DNA of 64,000 nucleotides from Anadara kagoshimensis (Eukaryota; Mollusca; Bivalvia; Arcoida; Arcidae). Location: positions 58,922,866 through 58,986,865 of the forward strand of contig CM037871.1 of the NCBI GenBank assembly GCA_021292105.1, written 5' to 3'. Below, piece by piece: positions 46,301-62,342 of the stretch. The position numbers were made by a program, and so were the translations under genes. The first letter of the stretch is position 1, and every line of letters starts with the position of its first letter. The notes below the pieces were generated by a model that did no database searches, was not told the origin of the DNA, and saw only the letters and a program-made list of their open reading frames with translations.

Positions 46301-47560
46301 CATCTACAATTGCTTGTAAAAATTTAATCTGATGAATAAATGAATTATTTTTTATATTTCTTTCTTTTTTTTTACTTGATGTATAGGGAATTGTCATTTG
46401 TCTTATTTTCATTAACAGAACTTCCAAAAAAGCATGATCGCTAATTAAAAATTGTAAATTTCCATTTGACGGCTCTGAAATAAAGTCTAGAGTATATACT
46501 GGAATTGCATATTCTTTTTTAACTTGCAGAATAATATCTTTTACCTTTTGTATATAAACCGGGTCCTTAAGAAGTGAGTTATTAAAGCGCCAAAAACCCC
46601 TACCCCTTTCAATATCTGAAATTCTAATTTGTATTTCAATTATTGAATGATCGGTCCTATATCCAGGGGATATATCTATTTTTTCAATTAAGGATAACAG
46701 TTCCTCTGAAATTAAAAAAAAATCCAGGCGGGCTTTTTTAGTTGGATTGCTTCTAAACCAAGTGTATCGCTTTTTATTTGGATAATAATTTCTCCATGGA
46801 TCAATCAAATTGAATTCTTTTTTCAGGTCCTCAACAGCTTCTTTATTTTTGGGATTATTTACTTGTGTGTAATTAAAACAATCTAGATTAAAATCTTGGA
46901 CTATATTCCAGTCACCACAAATAATGACGAACTCATTCTGAAAATCATCAATTATATCTCTTAATTTAACATAAAAATCTGTATTTTCTTTATTAGGTCC
47001 ATAAATATTAATTAAGGTTATGTTATATGAAGATATTTCGATTGAAAGTGCTAACAAATTACCAATATCATCCATCCTTTCTTTTTTCAGCTTGTAATCA
47101 AAATTATTATTAAAAAATGTGGCAACTCCCCTAGAGTTAGCAGTACCAGGACTTAATAGACAGTCGAAGCCCCACTGTGACCTTACAGTGTTAGCATCTG
47201 AATGACAGAAATGTGTATCCTGAAGACAATATATTGATCCATTTTTTTCTCTTAAATATTTAAAAACATCTTTTCTTTTCTCATTATTTTGTAGCCCTCT
47301 ACAATTGAGGGACATAATTTTGACAATATTACTCATCTATATGTATAATGAAACCAATATAATTAAGCATAAACTACAACCTGCTACACCCCACTCATAC
47401 CTACATAAACATACAAAAAACATTAAAACATACATTGTACTTTCAGTTAGCATGACGTAATACTTTATGCACCATATGTAAATATAAGAACTGTTAACAT
47501 GAATGGTTTTACTGCCATTCATGCCAATATTTTAGTTTTATAAGGTAGCATTGGTGCAAA
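43393..47560 (-). mobile_element. L1/Tx1-like LINE, ORF2 plus 3' end
   Basis: The minus-strand element carries ORF2 (43548-47336), a short 3' UTR, AATAAA at 43414-43419 and an A-rich tail at about 43393-43402. No ORF1 lies upstream: past 47336 there are only ~500 bp before a SINE. The copy is therefore truncated just 5' of ORF2, or ORF1 is missing. I could not find a target duplication. Confidence 0.8.
43548..47336 (-). CDS. LINE ORF2 protein: endonuclease, reverse transcriptase, zinc knuckle (intact)
   Basis: An uninterrupted 1262-codon frame. An AP-like endonuclease fills residues ~1-235 (MSLNCRGLQN, CLQDTHF, ICGDWN, RLDFFLIS, TDHSIIEI). Reverse transcriptase spans ~480-770, with LIPKSNKP, NWRPISLLNVSYKI, GFIAGRYIGENTRLL, SIDFEKAFDSVSWNF, GCRQGDPISPYLF and QYADDTVILLDGS (catalytic YADD, ~717). 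The C-terminal knuckle is CDFC...H....C near 1145. This set and order place it in the L1/Tx1 group of non-LTR elements. The enzyme nicks target DNA and copies its RNA there. One oddity is Asp in LQDTH where L1-type endonucleases usually have Glu; it is found in relatives, so it may be functional. An intact frame of this length points to recent activity. Confidence 0.95.
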   Translation of the reverse strand: MSNIVKIMSLNCRGLQNNEKRKDVFKYLREKNGSIYCLQDTHFCHSDANTVRSQWGFDCLLSPGTANSRGVATFFNNNFDYKLKKERMDDIGNLLALSIEISSYNITLINIYGPNKENTDFYVKLRDIIDDFQNEFVIICGDWNIVQDFNLDCFNYTQVNNPKNKEAVEDLKKEFNLIDPWRNYYPNKKRYTWFRSNPTKKARLDFFLISEELLSLIEKIDISPGYRTDHSIIEIQIRISDIERGRGFWRFNNSLLKDPVYIQKVKDIILQVKKEYAIPVYTLDFISEPSNGNLQFLISDHAFLEVLLMKIRQMTIPYTSSKKKERNIKNNSFIHQIKFLQAIVDETNNSLLNNILCELKSEQEELRKSELEGLLLRTRSKWIEDGEKPTRYFCNLEKRNFVDKSVTKLKKQNGDVLYSQKEILQEIKTFYANLYANKDIELENVDLEELLGNVNIPKLTCTDTQNLDKDITKHEVLIALKHLKNDKTPGTDGFSAEFYKFFWIDIGDFLYRSLIYSFKTGELSHTQKLGIVTLIPKSNKPRELLKNWRPISLLNVSYKILSTVLANRIKTVMNLIIHENQKGFIAGRYIGENTRLLYDVIHSTEENDIPGIMLSIDFEKAFDSVSWNFIFKTLGFFNFGDYFKHWIQIILNDVKLCVIQNGYFSEFFNIGRGCRQGDPISPYLFIICAEIMAIMLRNHSEIKGICIKGNEYKLSQYADDTVILLDGSEASLRNTLSLIYQFSKYSGLKPNYEKTKCMWIGSKKYSTDKLCEDYNLEWTSNPIVILGIIFSLNLIQMVDLNYENKISEIERLIFVWSKRMLTPIGKITVVKTILLSKLTHLFISLPSPSRMILQKLEKLFFKFIWNNKVDRISRKLLVQDFTNGGLRMVHTPSFIKSLKLTWIRRLITSESSWVKLLYDTMPTLFKNFVKFGNAYSKHLSQATKNPFWAEVFSALYSLRLNIDEEVYEHIPLWYNDIIVINNKPVFYSSFFKRNILYIGDILSENGDLLSYELLCEKYNFSPAFTMFLGLKKSVAMLYDKFEHIRYESNLVSVKFVELLTKNNKGSRDFYDIFIQKLYSQPKSEVKWEITLDTQFSAKWWKLCNFYTVKHVKDTRLTWFQYRIVHRILCTNTFLYKIGVKDHDICDFCHEQSETLIHIFWDCKITTIFWKNVAKWINDNLNLDIDFNLLDILFGYCCKNRYALNLIILLCKNHIYRAKMQKTLPFFETARKEILYYKKIDEYIHKKNCNSYCEKWGIFDALV

Positions 47561-47844
47561 CTAGCTCCGGACGGTCAATTGACGTCCACCATGATTTACT
47601 GCGCAACCGGAAGTCCCGATGTTTTAGTAAATTATACTATTGTGTTTTTGTGCAAATTTAAAAAACACGCAAATTTAACTATGCGGAAATGTCTAAATGT
47701 CATATACCTCAAAAATAAATACATGTTTACAGTAATACAAATGTACAGTTATCATCAAATCTTCCAGACATGTAACCACTACCATAGCTCCTTTGGTGGT
47801 GCTTAATTTGTAGATGAATGTCACTAGATGAAAACAGACAGATC

Positions 47845-48065
47845 TTGGCAAGATTGGTCTCTTGGTAGTCCGTAAGTGGGAGGTCATGGGTTTGAACCCT
47901 GACTGGGTCTGACTTAAGACTTGAAAGTGGGAAGTGACTGTTCTTTCACCAAGCACTCTGCATTCAAAAATAAAAGTCACGGTTCATTTCGGATGGGAAC
48001 TTAAAATAAATGATGTTAAACATCCTTACTCAACTCAAATCTCTTGGTAGTGACTTATCCTTTAT
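47845..48065 (+). repeat. tRNA-derived SINE, family A (plus, 3' part incomplete)
   Basis: Head TCTCTTGGTAGTCCGTAAGT, B box GGTTTGAACCC, GTCTGACTTAAGACTTGAAA, body CTGTTCTTTCACCAAGCAC and a short tail CATCCTTACTCAACTC. Confidence 0.7.
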
Positions 48066-48280
48066 CAAACTCTTGCCTTTAGACATGGAATTCACAAATG
48101 CTCAAGATTAAAGTTTTTGCATCAATGCCTTAATGGTGCAAAGGTACAATTTGGCCTGAAAAAGCATTTGCATGAGAACATTGTAAATGTATAAATTTCT
48201 AGTCTTCCAATAACTGGTGACGTCTGGATAAAAGTGTAATAACCTCGATGGGAATGTAAAAATAAAATACAAATGAGTGG

Positions 48281-49495
48281 AGTGGAGTAATGGAGTTTTA
48301 CGCCCTCGTCAGGATTCTTTAACTTATATCTAATGAATGGTGTGACCGGAGTGCCTGAAGAAAGTCACAGCTGACCTATGGCAAGCTGACACATTATTTT
48401 TTCAGTGGAGTAATGGAGTTTTACGCCCTCGTCAGGATTCTTTAACTTATATCTAATGAATGGTGTGACCGGAGTGCCTGAAGAAAGTCACAGCTGACCT
48501 ATGGCAAGCTGACACATTATTTTTTCAGTGGAGTAATGGAGTTTTACGCCCTCGTCAGGATTCTTTAACTTATATCTAATGAATGGTGTGACCGGAGTGC
48601 CTGAAGAAAGTCACAGCTGACCTATGGCAAGCTGACACATTATTTTTTCAGTGGAGTAATGGAGTTTTACGCCCTCGTCAGGATTCTTTAACTTATATCT
48701 AATGAATGGTGTGACCGGAGTGCCTGAAGAAAGTCACAGCTGACCTATGGCAAGCTGACACATTATTTTTTCAGTGGAGTAATGGAGTTTTACGCCCTCG
48801 TCAGGATTCTTTAACTTATATCTAATGAATGGTGTGACCGGAGTGCCTGAAGAAAGTCACAGCTGACCTATGGCAAGCTGACACATTATTTTTTCAGTGG
48901 AGTAATGGAGTTTTACGCCCTCGTCAGGATTCTTTAACTTATATCTAATGAATGGTGTGACCGGAGTGCCTGAAGAAAGTCACAGCTGACCTATGGCAAG
49001 CTGACACATTATTTTTTCAGTGGAGTAATGGAGTTTTACGCCCTCGTCAGGATTCTTTAACTTATATCTAATGAATGGTGTGACCGGAGTGCCTGAAGAA
49101 AGTCACAGCTGACCTATGGCAAGCTGACACATTATTTTTTCAGTGGAGTAATGGAGTTTTACGCCCCGTCAGGATTCTTTAACTTATATCTAATGAATGG
49201 TGTGACCGGAGTGCCTGAAGAAAGTCACAGCTGACCTATGGCAAGCTGACACATTATTTTTTTCAGTGGAGTAATGGAGTTTTACGCCCTCGTCAGGATT
49301 CTTTAACTTATATCTAATGAATGGTGTGACCGGAGTGCCTGAAGAAAGTCACAGCTGACCTATGGCAAGCTGACACATTATTTTTTCAGTGGAGTAATGG
49401 AGTTTTACGCCCTCGTCAGGATTCTTTAACTTATATCTAATGAATGGTGTGACCGGAGAGCCTGAAGAAAGTCACAGTTGACCTATGGCAAGCCC
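48281..49495. repeat. 123-bp minisatellite, about ten copies
   Basis: Units start AGTGGAGTAATGGAGTTTTA at 48281, 48404, 48527 and onward at a 123-bp period (one copy lacks a base in CCCTCGTC, one has an extra T). Copies are almost identical except the last, whose end decays (GGAGAGCCTG, AGTTGACC). The monomer resembles the 3' part of SINE A in minus orientation. The sequence right of the array (to ~49605) resembles a degenerate tRNA head, so the array may be an expanded internal segment of a SINE. Confidence 0.95.
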
Positions 49496-49609
49496 ACAAA
49501 TTTTTTCACACAAGAAATTGCCTTGACTGGGATTCCAACCTAAAGGATGAGAGAGTTAGTGATCTGTAAAAACACACTTGAGATCACTCAGGTCACCAAG
49601 GCTCCCTGA

Positions 49610-50112
49610 AACACAAGACAAGTCATACAGTTTACATTACACTTTATTTGACGACTCGACATGCTGTTTTAATGTCCATATTTCACATACACTTTACCTT
49701 ATGTATATATAAATATGTATATCATGTGTGTTGTGGTATGACAATGTCAGACGAAATAAAACTATAAAACTCAACTTAAACATCAAGCTTTAACATGACA
49801 GAACTCAATAATAATAAACAAAACGAAAATATCTTATTTATCATATGTATGTATTTGGAATAATTTATAAGCAATATCACATTTATAAGATAAATCATTA
49901 CAACAACCATAGAAACAATAATAATAATAGCAAACAGTATGGTCAGATTGTAAATTGTAAAACATTAATTTAGGTTAAGGATGTAGGGAACTGAGTCTGC
50001 AAGTCTTATCAGGACCCTATAATGGGATTGCAAATCTTAAGAGACCACAATTTATTCTTGAAATGACAGGGATTTCAAAATTGTTTACAAGTAAAAATCA
50101 CAAGATTTCCCT

Positions 50113-50161
<49 letters not shown>

Positions 50162-50556
50162 GAGATTTAATAGGGTCAAAATCACCAAAAGTTCTTGAAA
50201 ATAGAAGTTTTTTTTCAAAATGATTCAAAGTATGACAGAATTTAAAAGGATCAAAATCTGGGACGTCCTAGATAGTCCTTGTTGGAAAGACATTTGTTCT
50301 CCAATGTCAAATTACATATCTGTTTTTTAAATAAGATATACACAAAGACTCTTTTTACTTCAAAATCTCTTAAAAGTTTTGAAATGTAGTAAACGTTAAC
50401 ATATGATATAAATTAAGATATAAATATAGGGCCATTACTCTAGTCAAATGTAGCAAAAATAAATTTGATATGTAGCAACATATTATAAAAGCTATATCAT
50501 CATAACCTCAAGCATATACATATTATAGTGATAGAGGATTCTGCACTTGTATGTAT
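49610..50556. other. Non-coding stretch with long G run
   Basis: AT-rich and without a recognisable gene. It holds the 46-base G run at 50115-50160 (listed separately). Confidence 0.4.
50115..50160. repeat. Uninterrupted run of 46 G
   Basis: A pure G homopolymer preceded by CCCTTT and followed by AGAGATTT. No neighbouring repeat explains it. Confidence 0.9.
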
Positions 50557-50560
50557 TTAA

Positions 50561-50898
50561 CCCTCTTGTTGCCAAATTGAATTTCAAGTGTTAACATGGC
50601 CGGATTGAATTTCAGCTCAATGCTGGCAGAGCCAAATTAAAGTTTACAATAGGTTTTGATGTCACATGCTTCTTGTAGTCATTTGGCATCATTAGTTAAT
50701 GATAGTTTTTACCATAATTGCAATAGTCAATATTTGCCATTTCTGGTTTTCTTTACAAAAAGATTTTTTAAATGAAGAGTTGTCAGTTCCATTGAAAAGA
50801 CATACGTGTCTGCATGTCAGGCTGCCAGTAGATGACACATATGACCATGTGGTAGGCTATTGGTAGAGGATACATGGGTTCATTTGGCAGCAAGAGGG
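50561..50898. mobile_element. piggyBac-like MITE (TTAA target)
   Basis: TTAA lies at both edges (50557-50560 and 50899-50902). The ends CCCTCTTGTTGCCAAATTGA and, inverted, CCCTCTTGCTGCCAAATGAA are matching inverted repeats that begin with CCC, as piggyBac elements do. It is 338 bp with no transposase. Confidence 0.85.
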
Positions 50899-51271
50899 TT
50901 AATATGCAATGTATTACACATTTTCAAGTAAGTCATTGTATTTGCCACTCCCCTTGATAAGTGACACATACAAATTATTCAACAAGTTTAATAAAATTCA
51001 TTGTCTGGGTATATAAAGTACCATGTCATTTAAGATACAAAATTTTCCCATTACTTTCCAAGTTAAATTCACATTTTTCCATAAATTGTCACTAATTTCA
51101 TTTACTGTAGTTATTTTTCCAAAGCATGTCACATTTGGTAAACATAATATCTCATTAAGAAATCAACCATTTAAACCTTACATTGTCAAGCTTATAGTCT
51201 TTGAAAATCTCATAGCAAGTTAGTATGCTGCATTGATTATGAAGCATTAAGAAAAATCAAATTTCTGTGTA

Positions 51272-51450
51272 CAGTCAAACCTGTCTATAAAGGCCACCCA
51301 AGGGAACCAGTAAAAATGGCCTTTATGGGCAGGAGGCCTTTATATACAGATTCAAATGATATGAATAAAGAACAATTGGGATAAAATTCTACTGGGCTTT
51401 ATAAGCAGGTGGCCCTTATATAGAAGTGGCCTTTAAGACAGGTTGGACTG
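51272..51450. mobile_element. TA-flanked MITE, family 2
   Basis: Ends CAGTCAAACCTGTCTATAAA and, inverted, CAGTCCAACCTGTCTTAAAG, with TA at both sides. One of the two best-preserved copies. Confidence 0.8.
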
Positions 51451-52983
51451 TATAAAGTTGTTAGAACAGAATACATGTATTGCACTTAAGATTACTTTTT
51501 GTTATTAATGAAATAATGAACATTTTTTATCAAAATTTAAGATAATTTTAATTAAAACTTAGGCCATATTAAGTAAAATAAATAAATAAAAAGATTATCA
51601 TTTTAAAACTAAAGCTGTCTCTAGAGAGCCAACCAATATTGATAACCATTACAGTAAGACCTCATTAACATGCCATTTAACCTCTAATCAATCTTCTTAC
51701 CCTTCACCTCTCCATCCCCATATCATGATTTGATGACTTATGTTCGTTTACAAAAATAAATGCATGTATTAGAGAGATCATACTTGTAAAATTAACACAA
51801 ATTATGGGTGATAAATAACGATAAATCATCTGATCATGCCAAGTGCAATGTTAAAGGTTTTACAATCATATGTCATTGATAAATCAATAATTTCATTAAT
51901 TAATGAAAATTTCCTTTTTGGCATTCAAAAAGATTCTTTTCTTATAGAAAGATTCCAGTTTAAGACATTAAAATCATGTATGTCAAAATGATTCCTGAGA
52001 AATTCTCTAAACTTTGTGCCTATAGCTTGGCCAAAGAAGGAAAATGAAGATTATTCAAGTGAATTTTTATGACAGTTGTCAAAAGCAATTATGAGATATA
52101 GCCTGACATGATTTTACATGGACAGATGGACAGACAGACATGTTTATTCCTTTATACCCCCCTCAAACAATAGGGGGAGGGGGCTATAAAAATACAGATA
52201 CTTCACTACTATCCTTTTCAGCAATTTTTAAACCTATGGTATCACTAAATTTTTGGTATCAGGGAACATTATAATGGTACATAATTACAAGTACTTTCAC
52301 CAAGAACAAAATACACCACATATAAATACACATTTGAATCATGCATTTACAACAAAACAAAAATTAATAGTTTTAGATTTATGGAAAATGGAAAAAAAAG
52401 TTTATTAAGGTGGCTTACTGTACCTGATTAATAGATAATTGTACTATATAACAAAATTTTGTTATAAATGTATTAACAAGCAGTAAATTAGGATCCCCTG
52501 CCAGCAAGTCATTTTTTGGGATTTGCACTTATGTTCAAAGGGTAATAACTCTCAGGAAAATGAGCAAACCAATTCAGGTAATCAATTTGCACATCTCCTA
52601 TCAATGTTGATGCTTTGCACCAAGTTATAAAATAGTGACTCAAAGTTTTGGAGAATTTGCAGACAAGAATTTTGGACGAACAGACGTGTGGAAACTCGGA
52701 CATGTCCAGATCAACTGAGATCAGCTGAGAATATTTTATAAAAGTGCACACTAAAGACATCTCTGTAGAGTTTGAAACAAAAGTAGGCCACCTGTGGCCA
52801 CTATAAAGGATGTATACAACTAAAAGTGACAGAACAAACTGAGCAAAGTAATAGATATCATAGTTAACAGAGTCTTGTTAAACATAAAGTCAAATCATTT
52901 ACTTTCCTGGTGTCTCAATTTTCATTGTTTACATAGACACTCTGATCCATAAATTTACATGTCAACAAATTAGTGTATAAATA
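51451..52983. other. Non-coding intergenic sequence
   Basis: No gene recognised. A minor GACAGATGGACAGACAGACA simple repeat lies near 52120. The 83-codon minus frame at 52509-52760 has no recognisable features. Confidence 0.4.
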
Positions 52984-53180
52984 ATTGACGGATCGTCGGC
53001 CACACCCACAATGTTCTGACAAAACATCTGCATGCTTGAATTACACACAAAAACAATGAAAACTTGGCCATTTAATGATGTCACTGACACTAGAACGTCA
53101 TTAGTTGCCGTGACGCTGCTTTAATACCATGATGACGTTCAGTGTGGGAACATGAAAGGCATGGCCTGCGATAAGTCAAT
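52984..53180. mobile_element. TA-flanked MITE, family 1, copy B
   Basis: Ends ATTGACGGATCGTCGGCCAC and, inverted, ATTGACTTATCGCAGGCCAT, TA on both sides. The orientation is opposite to copy A. The interior shares TGATGTCACTGACACTAG with the other copies. Confidence 0.75.
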
Positions 53181-53764
53181 TAATGTAAGGTAATTAATTA
53201 TTAATTAGTATATCAAATTATGCCTTAACTACAAATTAACCACAGAATAAAATGGTGTCTTTTGAGAACAACAGAGATTAGAGACTACAAAAATATACAA
53301 TTCCACAGTTTGTGTATTTGTTTCAAGCACTGTACTGTTCATCACTTTGGCTTCATGATAACCTTGTTTATGTTTGAAAATCAATTAATTTATGAAAAAC
53401 TGGTAAATCTTTAAACACCAATGGAATAAATTAAAATGAACAATGAACTATTTGACAGAAATATGATTATTATGCAATGCTTATAAATACTGTTTCTGAA
53501 TTGGAATATAATTTGAAACTCATAGTTATAAAATTAACCAATCACCAAGTAGCAATTATATCAACTGAGTGTTACAGTAACTGATTACATGATAATGTCA
53601 ACAACATCAACTACAAGGATTTTTGTTGTCCATAAAAATTAACATTTGTCCATAAAAAAACTATAACAATAATCACTGCCACTCATAACAAGGGTTTAAG
53701 TATATCAATGGGGTAACTGTATTTTACACTCCAGTCAAAATTATTTCATATACATATATGTATA

Positions 53765-54118
53765 TCAAGACTGTGGTAGGTCAGTTGGTAGAGTGCTCGC
53801 TCCGTAAGACTAAGTGGGAGGTCGTGAGTTTGAAGCCCGAACCCAGTCTGACCCAAGACTTGAAAAGTGGGAAGTAACTGTTCTTTTGCCAAGCACTCCA
53901 CATTACAAAAAGAAAGTCATGGTTCTTTCAGAGGTGAACTTTAATAAATGAGGTCTGGGTCATGATAGGCATTGCATGATAAAGAAACCTGCTATATATG
54001 TATAATGCCATCAGTACAATGCACAGGCAAAATTTCTTCACCTTCGTCTATTGCTGGCAATGTCCCGATATAGGTGAAATATTCTTTATTGGAATGTTAA
54101 ACACCATTACTCAACTCA
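53765..54118 (+). repeat. tRNA-derived SINE, family A (plus)
   Basis: Head GGTCAGTTGGTAGAGTGCTC, a B box split by a short duplication (GTTTGAAGCCCGAACCC), GTCTGACCCAAGACTTGAAA, CTGTTCTTTTGCCAAGCAC, a central ATAATGCCATCAGTACAATG, and tail AATGTTAAACACCATTACTC. Confidence 0.8.
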
Positions 54119-55254
54119 AGCAGTCAAAACTCTGAGATAACTGGATAATACAACTGTCCTGAAAAGCTTTCTCACACTAAGATCTGCCTAGATTGGAACC
54201 TAGCTTGTAAGAGATGGTGTGATCCATTTGCCAGCACTTTAGACAAATAAACCACCATAGTCCTGTTCGTAAAGACCTCTGGTACATAATACATGTATAT
54301 CCTAAATTACCACTCGATAATGTTGCCACCTCGCTTATTACCACACTATTTTGAAGTCAAAAATTTAATTTGTTTATGTTTCTCTTTATCTGCCTCTCCT
54401 AATTTATTGCCCAACCTCTTTATAATGCCACAATTTGACTGAAGATATGGTGGCAATGAATCAAGATTTTACTGTAGTTCTATTTTAACATTGTTACCCT
54501 TACAACCCCAGTAATTTCAGCATGTAAGATCAATTTTTTGTCTACATCAATAAGACAAGTAACCAGTCTATGGTACTGGAGATCAAATGAATGTACATAA
54601 GCTCACATATATATTAACACAAATCAAATAAATGCCATTTATATCATAAATTATATAAAATCAATCATTTTTATCCATAATTCATCAAATGAGTATTTTA
54701 ACCACCATGGCCATGTTTAATGAAAATGGAGATAACTTGATTAAAATAGGATTTTTTTTTACAAAAACATTTAATGAATAAATCGAGTTTATAAGTTATA
54801 TGCAATGTTCCAAACACTTGTTTTTTATTCTCGACCAGGTCCCAGTTTCACGATCATTTCTTAAGTAATATTTTCCTTAACTTAATTTAAGCTAAGTTTA
54901 GTACAGTAATCCTTATTGGAACTACATGTACTGATAAATATTTTTGACAAAACTAGGAGCAAATATTTTAGCTAGAAATGATCTTCAATTAACACTTTAA
55001 ATTAGGAATACTAGTATCTTGAAAATTAACAAAAATTATAAATATTAGAAATTTTGCCAGATTAAGGAGAATCATAGTAAAGGAATGATTGTAAAACTGT
55101 GACCTGTAACTTTTGAAATGAAAAAATCCAGTGATTTAAGATCAGTGATATATCTGAGCCCTGATAGTATGTCTGATTACTGAAGGAGTTTGAATTGGAT
55201 ATTTTGAAGTACAAACCACATCCATAAAACTTTTAAGTATTATCTACAGTTATG
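54119..55254. other. 3' flank of the MAP kinase gene
   Basis: AT-rich, with no gene or repeat recognised apart from a SINE B-like snippet (TTTCTCACACTAAGATCTGC, near 54165). It probably includes the kinase 3' UTR. Confidence 0.4.
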
Positions 55255-60661
<5,407 letters not shown>

Positions 60662-61033
60662 CTATAACAAGATAAAGAGAAATTATATTAACAAGTACAT
60701 GAAGAACCATGTAGAATGAAATTTATCAAAATCAATGGTCCCACATTTATAATTATCATAACTTCTTATTCACAAATAAACTTCACAATTACACAGTACC
60801 GGTAGATTGAAATAAATATAAATACTCATCATTTAAAAATATACTGTGTGTAAATACATGTAATTGTATTTGGGTATTCTACTGTGAATTTCAAAACACT
60901 AGCAAGTATTCCTCAATACAATGTTCCTTGGTTGTCTTTTCTGCTTCAACAAATCATTATTATTAACTGAAAGAATTATCATGTTTACAAACAGAGAAGT
61001 TTTTAAAATCACAGACTCATGAGTCAAGGTCAC

Positions 61034-61210
61034 TGAAAGAAATTTCAAAGTAAATGAGAGAAATGTCAAGGTTACTGGCAGAAATGTAAAGGTTACTGAT
61101 TGAAAAGTCAAGGTTACTTGAAGAAATGTCAAGTATGCCAAGTGAAATGTCAAGGTTACTTGGAGAAATGTCAAGGTTGCCGAGAAAAATGTGAAGGTTA
61201 AATATGAAAT
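61034..61210. repeat. 21-bp minisatellite, about eight copies
   Basis: Degenerate units around GAAATGTCAAGGTTACTTGGA at an exact 21-bp period. Because 21 is a multiple of three, it creates a false open frame on the minus strand (repeating VTLTFL). Confidence 0.85.
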
Positions 61211-62090
61211 AAAATGGGAGATTTTACTTTTTGCTTTTTCATTGGTTTGAAACATAAGCCCTAATACCCTTTGTCTTGAAATCACTGGCAACATGTGTCA
61301 TCTGATGACTAATTACATGTGATATTACTGACAAGTGTAATCTTGTGTTTTGTTGAACATGTGATGTTACTGACAAAATGTAAACAGATTATACTGTAAA
61401 AACAAAACACATGTACTTTATATTAGGACCCTTACTTCCTCAAATCAACATTTAACTTATCCTCTTAACTTCCTGTTTACTCAGACAATATAACAACAAT
61501 TAAGGTCAAAAACAGACTAGACTTTATTGTTGAGTTAATACTTAAACACAAAACTATATTATACTATAAATTATTTTCCTATGCTGACACTCTGCCATAA
61601 GATTATGTATACCATTACATAACATAGAGGTGAGCTAAAACTGCCTACCCATAATGTTATATTCTAAAAGTCATATGAACTAAAATTACAAAAAATTATA
61701 GTTATTGTTCATTTGGCCATTCCAATGATTCTGACATGTGACCCTCAATATTAAATGCCACATAAAAACTATTTTAAAAAATATGTAACCCTTTTATTCG
61801 TCTCTGTTGTATCTTACAAAACTTTTTTTGTAATTCATGTTTTTATTGTCCCAGACATTAAATAGGGATGGTCAAGTGCCAGGGTTGGGGCCACTGGGTT
61901 CACTTGCCGGGTAACAAAAGGACAAGTTTACAAATACAACACATCTATATATATATACCACACCATCAAGCACCTAAGTAAATGACAAATATATATTTTT
62001 GTTTCAAATATTACAACCTTTTATATATTATATTTCCTTTGGTATTGTACTTGTATATTCTTTTCAGTTTTGTATGGGTTTTTGTTTATA

Positions 62091-62096
<6 letters not shown>

Positions 62097-62149
<53 letters not shown>
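62097..62149. repeat. TG microsatellite
   Basis: About 26 uninterrupted TG units. Confidence 0.95.
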
Positions 62150-62150
<1 letters not shown>

Positions 62151-62342
62151 AACCCCTATGAGATTCAGATACAAACAGTATATATAATTCAGATACAAAC
62201 AGTATATATTATACATTTTCATGATAAAGGTATAGTTCTAAGCATCAGGAAACATTTTATACACTATAAATGTTGGTGATTTATTTCTACTACCACTTCT
62301 GCAGTACTAACACCACAGTCACATCAGATGAAGAAAGTATAT

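Larger units (their letters stand above)
60670..62340. other. Kinase intron sequence with simple repeats
   Basis: No exon recognised. It contains the 21-bp minisatellite (61034-61210) and a TG microsatellite (62097-62149). The upstream kinase exons (catalytic HRD loop and N-lobe) were sought here and not found. Confidence 0.5.

Noticed and set aside
47579..47806. Plus-strand start ATGATTTACTGC with an upstream GC-richer patch as a first exon
   Set aside because: The frame soon becomes AT-rich and low-quality, and no following exon could be matched before the SINE and minisatellite.
48281..49495. Regular array that might suggest a CRISPR or a repeat-coded protein
   Set aside because: Units are contiguous and 123 bp long without unique spacers, the setting is eukaryotic, and no long frame crosses the array.
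61034..61294. 131-codon minus frame as a kinase exon or small protein
   Set aside because: It is produced by the 21-bp minisatellite, has no splice signals that fit, and shows no kinase motifs.
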